A DNA stretch of 33,392 nucleotides from Deltaproteobacteria bacterium (lineage in GTDB: Bacteria > Myxococcota > B64-G9), in assembly GCA_016935365.1 (NCBI GenBank), contig JAFGRB010000104.1, forward strand, positions 1 through 33,392, in the 5' to 3' direction. Of the stretch, positions 15,717 to 23,084 are shown one piece after another. The notes beneath the pieces are model-generated. The model was not told the DNA's origin and searched no databases. It saw only the letters and a list, made by a program, of their open reading frames with translations. Made by a program: the position numbers and the translations under genes. Position 1 is the stretch's first letter, and each line of letters opens with the position of its first letter.

Positions 15717-16220
15717 GTGCGCCGCGCGTTCCGGATCGCCTGGCTGTGCGTGCTGCTGCCCTGCCCGGCGCAGGCGGAGTTCGAGATCGATCTGTCCGCC
15801 CACGGGCTGCTCGTCGATCTGGCCGAGTGGTGGGGCGGGGGCGTGGACTTCGAGCTGGCCGCCGCCTGGCTGCCGCGGCCCGAGTTCAGCCTGGGCCTCG
15901 AGCTGGGCTGCATGGTGCCCCTGCGAACCGGTGCATCGGACAGGCAGACCGAAGCCGCGTTCCGGGCCATTCCCGAGCTGGGGCTCTACTTCGGCAACCC
16001 GGAGAGCTGGGGTTTTGTCCGCCTGGGAGCGGGCATCGACGGCCATCTGCGAGCCGGCAGCCTGTCCGCGGCCTGCATTTTGACCTGCACGGCCGGCTTC
16101 TGCGTGGCACCGAGCAGCCTGCCGTTCCACTTCGGGTTCGAGCTGTGCGGAGATCTGGGCGTGGCCGGCGAGACCGTGCGCTGCCTGGGACTGGGCGGAT
16201 TCCTGGGCTGGCGTCTGTGA
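15717..16220 (+). CDS. Small exported beta-barrel-like protein
   Basis: A 167-residue protein of unknown family. The start is taken as the GTG at 15717, one base after the permease stop, with GGGAGG 8 bases upstream. The N-terminus (RRAFRIAWLCVLLPCPAQA) is a clear Sec signal peptide. The mature part is made of alternating strands (FELAAAWL, FSLGLELGCMVPL, GFVRLGAGIDGHL, FHFGFELCGDLGV, LGLGGFLGWRL), suggesting a small 8-strand outer-membrane barrel. Six cysteines in the second half could form disulfides in the periplasm. Tight spacing suggests it is the last gene of the manA transcript, although it could also belong with the winged-helix gene that follows 36 bases later. Confidence 0.65.
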   Translation: MRRAFRIAWLCVLLPCPAQAEFEIDLSAHGLLVDLAEWWGGGVDFELAAAWLPRPEFSLGLELGCMVPLRTGASDRQTEAAFRAIPELGLYFGNPESWGFVRLGAGIDGHLRAGSLSAACILTCTAGFCVAPSSLPFHFGFELCGDLGVAGETVRCLGLGGFLGWRL

Positions 16221-16256
16221 GCAGGGCCAGGCCCCAACGCTGACAAAGGAGGCATC

Positions 16257-16913
16257 ATGTCCACCGAACCATTGCTTTCCAACCGCAAGGCCTCGCGAAT
16301 CTTCTTCCACCTGCTCGGCAAGCGCGCGCGTCTGGCCGGCATCGCCTCGAGCTGTGCCCTCGCGAAGAACGAGGCCGGCAAGCTGCTCGAGCGGATGGAG
16401 CGCACGGGCCTGATCGCACAGCAGCGGGGTGCCTACGAGGTGGACTGGGAGCGTTTCGTGCCCATGTTCGTCGGCAACGCCATGGGCATCTACTCTGCCG
16501 CCATGCCCTGGAAGTACATCCCGTATTACATGGAGCGCGACCCGGAGAGCTTCGTGGAGGCGTCCTGCGCGCGGGCCGAGCGAGAGCTGGCGCGGATCAA
16601 GGTCAAGCTGGCCGGCAACGATCTCTTCTTCCGGCTGGTGCAGGGCTACTTCCACATCCTGGCGACCGAGCTGTCCGATCCGGACGACTACCTGGAGGAC
16701 CTGCGCATCATGGACGCCATCGAGGAGTTCGAGTACGGGCTGCTCAAGCTGCTGCCGCTAGTCAAGCGACGCGGGCGCAAGGATCCATCGTCCAAGGAGC
16801 TCATCCGCCTGCTCGCGGACTGGTACAGGCGGATCCAGTCCTACGACTCGCCGAGCGGTGCGGCGCTTCGGGCGGCATTCGGGCAGGTCGGTCTTCTGGA
16901 CGATCTCGGTTGA
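16257..16913 (+). CDS. Winged-helix DNA-binding-like protein, possible regulator
   Basis: A 218-residue cytosolic protein without signal sequence. Residues 10-66 (SRIFFHLLGKRARLAGIASSC, KNEAGKLLERMERTGLIAQQRGAYEVDW) have the shape of an ArsR/MarR-type winged helix: a short helix, a recognition helix, then a beta wing. The rest is helical and rich in charged residues and matches nothing I recognise. AAAGGAGG lies 5 bases before the ATG. It is the gene just upstream of the BamE-like lipoprotein and the CHSA-tail membrane protein. A promoter motif covers its stop codon, so the two may be transcribed separately and it may regulate the downstream unit (inference). Confidence 0.65.
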   Translation: MSTEPLLSNRKASRIFFHLLGKRARLAGIASSCALAKNEAGKLLERMERTGLIAQQRGAYEVDWERFVPMFVGNAMGIYSAAMPWKYIPYYMERDPESFVEASCARAERELARIKVKLAGNDLFFRLVQGYFHILATELSDPDDYLEDLRIMDAIEEFEYGLLKLLPLVKRRGRKDPSSKELIRLLADWYRRIQSYDSPSGAALRAAFGQVGLLDDLG

Positions 16914-16938
16914 CTCGGGGCTGCTCGCTGGGTACGGT
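16910..16938 (+). promoter_or_regulatory. Candidate promoter for the CHSA-tail gene cluster
   Basis: TTGACT (16910-16915) overlaps the TGA stop of the winged-helix gene. TACGGT (16933-16938) follows after 17 bases. Transcription would start near 16945, about 40 bases before the lipoprotein ATG at 16987, which has GAGGAGG upstream. Confidence 0.5.
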
Positions 16939-16986
16939 GGACCCGATGTCCTTTGGACCACAGGTTCCCGTGCGAGGAGGGGTCCG

Positions 16987-17379
16987 ATGAGATCGTGGCG
17001 CAGCATGGCACTTCGATCCGCCGCCTTGATGGTCCTGTGTGCTCTGGCCGCGAGCCACCCCTGGCTCGCGGGCTGCTCGGTCGACGACCCGGAGATCACC
17101 TCGGGCCGGGATTTTCCTTTCGAGCGGGCCGTGGCGCTCAAGAAGGGCAATTCCACCAAGAAGGACGCCGAAGACCTGCTCGGCCCGCCTTTCCGCAAGA
17201 GCAAGCTGAGCGAGCGCGTGGAGGCCTACCGGTATTTCTCGAAGCAAGTGGTCGTGCACCGGATCTTCTACTTCATCCCCTACCGCTCGGACATCACGGA
17301 AAAGGAGCTCGTCCTGACCTTCCACGGGGCCTTCCTGGAGAAGATCGAGAAGAACGTCTACCAGTACGAGGCGAGCTGA
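16987..17379 (+). CDS. BamE/SmpA-like lipoprotein
   Basis: A 130-residue lipoprotein whose signal sequence ends LAGC (Cys30). The mature domain reads FERAVALKKGNSTKKDAEDLLGPPFRKSKLSERVEAYRYFS and ends with two strands. This is the pattern of the SmpA/OmlA (BamE) fold: a helix, a turn with KG-x-T/S, then a helix leading to LGxP and a beta sheet. BamE proper assists outer-membrane barrel assembly; many stand-alone relatives exist with other roles, so the symbol is not assigned. ATG 16987 is chosen for GAGGAGG spaced 6-9 bases upstream; a longer upstream reading overlaps the previous gene and lacks the signal-peptide position. It ends 9 bases before the CHSA-tail membrane protein and is likely co-transcribed with it. 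Confidence 0.7.
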   Translation: MRSWRSMALRSAALMVLCALAASHPWLAGCSVDDPEITSGRDFPFERAVALKKGNSTKKDAEDLLGPPFRKSKLSERVEAYRYFSKQVVVHRIFYFIPYRSDITEKELVLTFHGAFLEKIEKNVYQYEAS

Positions 17380-17388
17380 GCATCGACC

Positions 17389-20163
17389 ATGTCGCTCCTC
17401 GAACGCCTGGTCATCCTGCTGGGTGTGCTGATCCCGTGCGCCGCACCGGCCGCGTCGGTCGATCTCGTCGAGACGGACGCCCAGGTGTTCATGCGCCCGA
17501 CCGGGGGCGCGGACGTGATCTACACCCTCACATTCATAGACAACGAAGGGCGGGACTTCATCCGGGAGGTGGGCCCCTTCTATCAGCCCATGCACGTCAC
17601 CCGGGCCTGGCTCCAGGATGGCGAGCACAAGCGCGGGGTGAAGTGCATCCAGCAGTCCAGATCCTACCGGGTGGAGTTCGAGGGCTTCCGCACACGCCCC
17701 GGGGGCCGCTACGAGCTGCACATGCACTACCGGGCCAACTACCGCTTCGCCGATCCCACCCAGGGTCCGAAGCGCGAGGAGCTGGCGGCGGTCTGGTTCA
17801 ACCCGCCCCGCTGGGGCATGCAGGTGGGCCGGTCGGTCATCAAGCTGGTGCTGCCGTTCGAGCTGGCGGCCGAGGTGGCCCGGCACGAGGACATCTCGCC
17901 GCAGATGGTGGACGGCTTCGGCGTGGTGCCCGACGGGCAAAACCAGCGCCAGCACGCCAAGTGGGCCTACGTCTATGCCGACGTGGGCGGCAAGCGACGC
18001 CTGGCCGTCTATGTGGAGAAGGCGCCCATCGAGGCGCGCGGCTACCACGAGGTCAAGTGTTACGTGCCCCGGGGCGCCTTCCCGCTGCTCTCGGCCAAGA
18101 AAGACCTGGAGGAGTCGGGCGCGGCCGAGGAGGAGCGCAAGCACGCCGAGGGTCGGGTCGACTTCGTGGCCGAGTCCTACACGCTGCGCTTTCTGGGCAC
18201 CGATCTGCAGACTTTCTCCACCCCGGCAGAGCTCGTGAGCTGGCTCAGCTTCGAGGAGCACGGGCATCGCAACTGCCTGCCGCTGCCCGACAGCACGCTG
18301 TTCTACACCACCGAGAGAGAGCAACGCTGCGAGGTCCGCCTGGACGGCGAGCTGACCCGCAGCTGCGAGATCGGGCGGCAGGCCGTCTTCTTCGAGCCGC
18401 ACAGCCAGCCGGGCCAGCGGATCGAGCTCAGCCTGTTCCAGCTCCACGGGATCGTGAGCTGCTGCGCGGGAGACTACGACGGGCGGGCGGGCATCGAGCT
18501 GTCCATACGCAGCGTGGAGTCGGGCTTCCAGCGCGACAAGCTGCGACAGGCCGTGTTCGAGATCCAGACCGGCCAGCCCGTCACCGGCCGAGACGTGCCG
18601 CTCGACGCCCCGATCCGCGACAGCTCCGGCCTGCCGGTCAGCTTCGAGGTCGGCAGCGGCCAGAGCCTGGAGCTCCGCGCCCAGGCGGTGGACTGGAGCA
18701 AGATCCCATTCGCGCACGCCCGTGACTACGAGGGCTTCTCGGCCGACTCGCCGCAGCTCGTCGCCCGCTACGTCCAGCGCGAGCATCTCGAGGAGCGCGC
18801 CATGGTGTTCTTCGTCATGCCGGCCGATCCCTTGGGCGTGGAGAAGAGATGGCTCCTGGCGACGGAGCTCTTCTTCCGCCACCTCTTTACAGGCGAGCTC
18901 AGCCCCCGCGAGAAAGACGCGGCGCTGGAGAAGGTGACCGTCGTGTTCGAGTGGGTGCTGTGCGCCTTCCTCCTCAACGGCCCGCTGCTGCTGGTCTGGC
19001 TCGTGGCGGTGGGCTGGCTGCTCGCCCTGATCGACAAGATCGCCGGCACCTCGACGCTCAAAGACACCCTGCTTCCGGCAGGCAAGTTCAAGTGGCTTCA
19101 CCCGATCCGGGGCACGCTGTTCGGCTGGACGGCCGTGCTGGTCCCCTTCCGCCTCTTCTGGCTGCTGCTCGCCGGGCTGTTCTGGCTGCTGATCGCTCCG
19201 GTGCTGCGCATCCACCCGGCGCTCGCGCTGCGCCTGTCGCGCCGCAAGGCGCCCGAGTACATCGCGCCCGAGATCACCGTGGCCACCTTCAGGAAAGAGG
19301 GCCACGTGCCCGAGCTGGAGGCCGACGAGGCGGCCGTGATGCTGGATCGGCCGGTCAAGGCGATCAACCTGCTCGTGCTCGGCCTGCAGGAAAAGGGCGC
19401 GATCCGGATCCTGGGCCGCAACCCGCTCAGGCTCGAGCTGCTCGATGCACAGAGAGCCGAGCGCCCGGCAGAGAAGGCGCTGCTGGAGGCCCTGAGCGAG
19501 CAGGGAACCCTGTCGCGCGAGGGTGTCGGGGCCGTGATGACCGCGCTGAGCGAGGAGATGCAGGCCAAGCTCTGGCGCGCGGACCGGGACGCGACGCTGC
19601 GGGCCCAGCGCGAGCGCGCCGAGGGGGTCTGGAATCGGCTCGAGCGCCTGGGCGCTTCCCGGCGGACCGCGTACTTCGATGAGCACTACCGCGATCTCTA
19701 CCTGCACGATCGCTTCTTCCAGCGCCTGTCGAGCTCCTTCGAGCCCATCGGCGTTGAGGCGCCTCTGGACTCGCCCCTGCAGGTCCTGGGCGCATCGAGA
19801 GAGATCCGCACCGCCTCCGGGCGGGTGGAGCAGGTCGAGGAGATGGCCGAGGGGCTGGTCGAGGCCATCGAGCCCGGCCAGCGGGCGACGGTGGAGAAGC
19901 TCGACCGGCTGTTCAACTTCGACAACGACTCGCTGGCCGCCCTGAAGGCCGAGGCGGCCGCCGCCGGGGGCAGCGCGCTCTCGCCGGCCATCGCCGCGAT
20001 CGCGGTCGGCTATGACGCCTGCCACTCGGCCTGCCATTCGGCCTGCCACTCGGCCTGCCATTCGGCCTGCCACTCGGCCTGCCACTCGGCCTGTCACTCG
20101 GCCTGCGCCTGCCACTCGGCCTGCCACTCGGCCTGCGTCTCGTCGTGTGCGGGGGGCTTCTAG
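17389..20163 (+). CDS. DUF2207-like membrane protein with Cys-His-Ser-Ala repeat tail
   Basis: A 924-residue membrane protein. A signal peptide (about 1-22, PCAAPAAS) leads to a large extracytoplasmic beta-rich region to about 515. A hydrophobic segment lies at about 523-547, a second at about 575-608 (interrupted by Arg588, so possibly partly interfacial). The next part ([11 protein letters not shown], then a winged-helix-like stretch to about 690) resembles the cytosolic half of DUF2207 proteins. A helical region follows to about 875. The chain ends in residues 878-924: seven CHSA units, a CA break, two more CHSA units and CVSSCAGGF, giving 12 Cys and 9 His in 47 residues. The tail can bind metal or be enzymatically modified. 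The radical SAM gene starts 2 bases after the stop codon, so modification is the favoured reading. Whether the tail faces the cytosol depends on the second segment and is unresolved. Confidence 0.8.
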   Translation: MSLLERLVILLGVLIPCAAPAASVDLVETDAQVFMRPTGGADVIYTLTFIDNEGRDFIREVGPFYQPMHVTRAWLQDGEHKRGVKCIQQSRSYRVEFEGFRTRPGGRYELHMHYRANYRFADPTQGPKREELAAVWFNPPRWGMQVGRSVIKLVLPFELAAEVARHEDISPQMVDGFGVVPDGQNQRQHAKWAYVYADVGGKRRLAVYVEKAPIEARGYHEVKCYVPRGAFPLLSAKKDLEESGAAEEERKHAEGRVDFVAESYTLRFLGTDLQTFSTPAELVSWLSFEEHGHRNCLPLPDSTLFYTTEREQRCEVRLDGELTRSCEIGRQAVFFEPHSQPGQRIELSLFQLHGIVSCCAGDYDGRAGIELSIRSVESGFQRDKLRQAVFEIQTGQPVTGRDVPLDAPIRDSSGLPVSFEVGSGQSLELRAQAVDWSKIPFAHARDYEGFSADSPQLVARYVQREHLEERAMVFFVMPADPLGVEKRWLLATELFFRHLFTGELSPREKDAALEKVTVVFEWVLCAFLLNGPLLLVWLVAVGWLLALIDKIAGTSTLKDTLLPAGKFKWLHPIRGTLFGWTAVLVPFRLFWLLLAGLFWLLIAPVLRIHPALALRLSRRKAPEYIAPEITVATFRKEGHVPELEADEAAVMLDRPVKAINLLVLGLQEKGAIRILGRNPLRLELLDAQRAERPAEKALLEALSEQGTLSREGVGAVMTALSEEMQAKLWRADRDATLRAQRERAEGVWNRLERLGASRRTAYFDEHYRDLYLHDRFFQRLSSSFEPIGVEAPLDSPLQVLGASREIRTASGRVEQVEEMAEGLVEAIEPGQRATVEKLDRLFNFDNDSLAALKAEAAAAGGSALSPAIAAIAVGYDACHSACHSACHSACHSACHSACHSACHSACACHSACHSACVSSCAGGF
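20020..20160 (+). repeat. 12-bp coding repeat array (TGC CAC TCG GCC)
   Basis: Seven near-identical 12-base units (20020-20103), a TGC GCC break, and two further units (20110-20133) encode Cys-His-Ser-Ala. The only differences between units are synonymous (CAT for CAC twice, TGT for TGC once). Near-identity at DNA level indicates recent expansion by slippage, while purely silent changes suggest that the peptide is kept under selection. Confidence 0.95.
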
Positions 20164-20165
20164 TC

Positions 20166-21716
20166 ATGCGTTTCAATGGCGCTGTCCCTGCAGCCAGCAA
20201 CCGCGAGCCGCAGGCGATCGAGTCTGACGGGGGACGATCGCCGGCGGGGAGTGCCGTCTGCGGCTCGATCGACCCGGCGCCTGACGCCCGATTGTCGGGG
20301 CCGACGGGCTCCGAGACAGCCGCCTGCGCGCGCATCGACGCCTTCGTCGCGCGCACCCGCACCGCGCTCTTCGTGCGGCGGGCCGACGGCTTGCTGATGA
20401 TCCGGCCCGACAAGACTTTGGCCATCAACGCCAGCGCGGCCGAGATCCTCTCCGGGCTCTATGGCCGACCGGGCCGCAAGGCGGCCGCGCTGCTGGACGA
20501 GCTGACGGTCCGCTGGGCGGTGGCGCGCGACCGCCTGCTGGCCGACTGCATGCAGCTCGTCGATACGCTCGGGGCCCTGCTCTCGGAGGACTACAGCCTC
20601 CGGCCCAACCTGCGCTTCGGCGTCTTCGACCGCGCCAGCGTGGCCTTCCCGACCCTGTCCGAGATCGCGCTCACCTACGCCTGCCAGAACCGCTGTGCAT
20701 TCTGCTACGCCTCGAGCCCACACCGCGCCGGTGAGCACCAGCTCATGCGCACCGACGAGGTCGAGCGGGTCATGGAGAAGATCTTTTTCCAGGCCCACGT
20801 GCCGTCGCTGTCGTTCACCGGCGGCGAGGCCACGCTGCGGCCCGACCTGTGCGAGCTGGTGCGGCGCGGCGAACGGATCGGCTTTCGGGTCAACCTGATC
20901 ACCAACGGCCTGCGGGCCGCTGACGCCGACTACGCGGCGAAGCTGGTCGACGCGGGTCTGGCCTCGGCCCAGGTCTCGCTGGAGGCGGCCGACCCGGCGC
21001 TGCACGACGCCATCGTCGGCAGGCCCGGGGCCCACGCGCGCACCGTGGCCGGCGTGGGCCACTTCCAGCGCCTGGGCATCCATGTCCACATCAACTCCAC
21101 CCTGTGTGCGCAGAACCTGCACCGGGCCGAGGAGACGATCCGCTTCGCGGCCCGCGAGATGGGCCTCAAGACCCTGTCGATGAACATGGTCATCCGCACC
21201 GGCGAGGCCCTGAGCGAAGCCGGCCGCGCGATCGGGGTGCGCTACCGGCAGGTGGCTGCCCGCTTGCCCGCGCTGCTCACGACGGCCCGGGAAGAGGGCG
21301 TGCGCTTCGTGTGGTACTCGCCGATCCCCTACTGCATCTTCAACCCGGTCCTGCACGGGCTCGGCGCGAAGTCCTGTGCCTGCATCGACGGCATCCTGTC
21401 GGTGGATCCGGCCGGCGAGGTCCTTCCCTGCTCGTCCTTTGCCAGGGGCATCGGCTCGTTGCTGCGCGAGGACTTCGACACGATCTATCGCAGCCGGGCG
21501 GCGATGTACTGGCGCAGGAAGGCCTTCACGCCGCCGGTCTGCCGGGACTGCGACGACGTGGACGTCTGCGGCGGGGCCTGCCCGCTCTACTGGGACGCGG
21601 CCGGCTCCTTTGACGAGATTCCGCAGCCGGGCGCGGGCGAGCCGCGGGCGAGGCAGCGCTGGGAGAGGCGGCGCAAGCGCGGTCGCAGCTTCGGTGTCCG
21701 CCCGGCCGGTGCATAG
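20166..21716 (+). CDS. Radical SAM/SPASM peptide-modifying enzyme with PqqD-like domain
   Basis: A 516-residue cytosolic iron-sulfur enzyme. Residues 56-142 (FVARTRTALFVRRADGLLMIRPDKTLAINASAAEIL and following helices) look like a PqqD/RRE domain, which in related maturases binds the peptide substrate. The radical SAM core has CQNRCAFC (Cys173, 177, 180) for the 4Fe-4S cluster and FTGGEAT (219-221) for SAM binding. A SPASM region follows with Cys404/406, Cys422 after GEVLP, and the CX2CX5CX3C set Cys459, 462, 468, 472. The usual final SPASM cysteine is not seen. Such enzymes make thioether, C-C or epimer bonds in peptides (PqqE, AlbA, QhpD, HxsB types). ATG 20166 is chosen for its position 2 bases after the CHSA-tail stop; GGGGGG upstream could serve as the ribosome site. 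The adjacent repeat tail is the likely substrate (inference). Confidence 0.88.
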   Translation: MRFNGAVPAASNREPQAIESDGGRSPAGSAVCGSIDPAPDARLSGPTGSETAACARIDAFVARTRTALFVRRADGLLMIRPDKTLAINASAAEILSGLYGRPGRKAAALLDELTVRWAVARDRLLADCMQLVDTLGALLSEDYSLRPNLRFGVFDRASVAFPTLSEIALTYACQNRCAFCYASSPHRAGEHQLMRTDEVERVMEKIFFQAHVPSLSFTGGEATLRPDLCELVRRGERIGFRVNLITNGLRAADADYAAKLVDAGLASAQVSLEAADPALHDAIVGRPGAHARTVAGVGHFQRLGIHVHINSTLCAQNLHRAEETIRFAAREMGLKTLSMNMVIRTGEALSEAGRAIGVRYRQVAARLPALLTTAREEGVRFVWYSPIPYCIFNPVLHGLGAKSCACIDGILSVDPAGEVLPCSSFARGIGSLLREDFDTIYRSRAAMYWRRKAFTPPVCRDCDDVDVCGGACPLYWDAAGSFDEIPQPGAGEPRARQRWERRRKRGRSFGVRPAGA

Positions 21717-21741
21717 CCTGCGCGCTGCGGGAGAGACGCTC

Positions 21742-22995
21742 ATGGGCTGCCTGAAGAACTTCCGCGCCTACCTCGACGAACGGCTGGCACGGCTTGCCGA
21801 GGCGGAGTCGAGGCTCTGCGAGCTGCAGGAGAAGCTCGAGACGTACTACCAGGAGATCGAGCGGGTGCGCGAGCAGGAGTTCGGGCAGCTCGCCGCGCTG
21901 CTCGGCGCGGATCGAGGCGGCCTGCCCGTGGATCTCACCGCGGAGCTGGACCGTCACCTGGACGCCGAGCGTCAGGCCTTCGACGCCAAGGTCGCCGAGC
22001 TGCGCTCCGAGCACGACGCGCGCGTGCGTGACGCCGAAGAGGAGCGCGCGAAGTCGCTGGCCGCCGAGCGCGAGATCCGGCGGAAGAACCGCGATCAGGA
22101 CGCGGCCGAGGAGGAGCTCAAGGCGCGCGTGGAGGATCTGCTCGGCGAGATCGACGCGTACAACGTCCGGATCCGACAGATGAGCTCGGGCTTCGGGTTC
22201 CTGGCCAACTTCTTCAAGGTGCGCCGGCTTTACAAGGTGAAGAAGCGGCTGGACCAGCAGCACCGCGATCTGGCCGCGCGGATAGAGGACCTGCGCGTGA
22301 AGTGGAAGCTGGCCGAGGAGGAGTTCGAGCACGACGAGCAGCAGCGCAAGAGCCACTGGCGAGAGTCGATGGCCGAGGCGGCGGCCCGGCAGACCAAGAT
22401 CGACTATTTGTCCTCGGCCCGTTCGCGTATCGTCCAGCGCGGGGCGCTGGAGCGGTTGCTCTACGTGCGGCGGCCGGAGCTGGCCGAGCCCGCGAGTTCC
22501 GATCCGGCCTGCCCGCGCTGCGGCCAACCCAACCCGGCCGCCAGCCACTTCTGCCGCATCTGCGCCGAGCGGCTGGGAGAAGACCGGCCGGACCTCGATG
22601 GCAGCCTGGCCGAGATGGCCGAGCTGAACCTGCACTTCGAGCGCTTCGGACAGGGTATGCGGGCCTGCCAGGAGATCATCGGTCTGGTCCGCGGCCTCAA
22701 GACCGGCCTCGAGTCCTTCGGCAAGAGCGTCGACGACATGCTCCACAACCAGAGCCGCTACAACCTGGGGCCGCTGGACGTGCATGTGCCCGATAGCTCT
22801 GCGAGCTACGGTGCGCATTTCGACGAGCTGGCCGACATGGTCGTCGACTCGGCCGGCCTCTCCCTGCATCCGGTCCACTTCGCCGAGCGCATCCAGGCGC
22901 TCGTCGGGGAGGTCTACACCGAGGATTCGATCAAGGCCTACTTCGAGGCCATGGGCGAGGAGCTGAGCGCCAAGGCCGAGGCCAGCTGGGGTTAG
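21742..22995 (+). CDS. Coiled-coil protein with zinc ribbon
   Basis: A 417-residue soluble protein without signal sequence. Residues 1-240 are heptad-rich and charged (ARLAEAESRLCELQEKLETYYQ, and similar), indicating a long coiled coil. Residues 257-274 form a zinc ribbon: CPRCGQPNPAASHFCRIC (Cys257, 260, 271, 274). The C-terminal 140 residues are helical with no recognised domain. GGGAGAG lies about 7 bases before the ATG, and the gene begins 25 bases after the radical SAM stop. I do not recognise the family. By position it should act with the CHSA-tail protein or its maturase, for example as a scaffold or delivery factor, but this is guesswork from neighbourhood. Confidence 0.75.
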   Translation: MGCLKNFRAYLDERLARLAEAESRLCELQEKLETYYQEIERVREQEFGQLAALLGADRGGLPVDLTAELDRHLDAERQAFDAKVAELRSEHDARVRDAEEERAKSLAAEREIRRKNRDQDAAEEELKARVEDLLGEIDAYNVRIRQMSSGFGFLANFFKVRRLYKVKKRLDQQHRDLAARIEDLRVKWKLAEEEFEHDEQQRKSHWRESMAEAAARQTKIDYLSSARSRIVQRGALERLLYVRRPELAEPASSDPACPRCGQPNPAASHFCRICAERLGEDRPDLDGSLAEMAELNLHFERFGQGMRACQEIIGLVRGLKTGLESFGKSVDDMLHNQSRYNLGPLDVHVPDSSASYGAHFDELADMVVDSAGLSLHPVHFAERIQALVGEVYTEDSIKAYFEAMGEELSAKAEASWG

Positions 22996-23019
22996 ACGGC
23001 GGCTGCCGTATCAGCGGGA

Positions 23020-23048
23020 TTGACCCTCGGCGTGGGGCCGGGTATTCG
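23020..23048 (+). promoter_or_regulatory. Candidate promoter for the aminotransferase operon
   Basis: TTGACC (23020-23025) and TATTCG (23043-23048) are separated by 17 bases. A start near 23055 would give a 30-base leader with GAGGAGG before the ATG at 23085. It separates this operon from the coiled-coil gene. Confidence 0.4.
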
Positions 23049-23084
23049 TGGGGGCGAGAGCCCATGCGCTCGAGAGGAGGTCCG

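Noticed and set aside
13769-15970. Long minus-strand frame opposite the permease
   Set aside because: Gln/Asp/His-rich composition typical of antisense translation of a membrane protein gene; the permease on the plus strand is unmistakable.
16801-20127. Long open frame on the minus strand opposite the CHSA-tail gene
   Set aside because: It is the antisense shadow of high-GC genes: low-complexity Arg/Gly/Pro composition, no domain signature, spans several genes including an intergenic gap.
20020-20160. CRISPR array
   Set aside because: Units are 12 bases with no spacers and encode an in-frame peptide tail.
20020-20160. Multi-heme cytochrome tail
   Set aside because: The spacing gives CX3CH, not the canonical CX2CH; no cytochrome maturation genes are nearby and a radical SAM gene adjoins instead. 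Metal binding of another kind remains possible.
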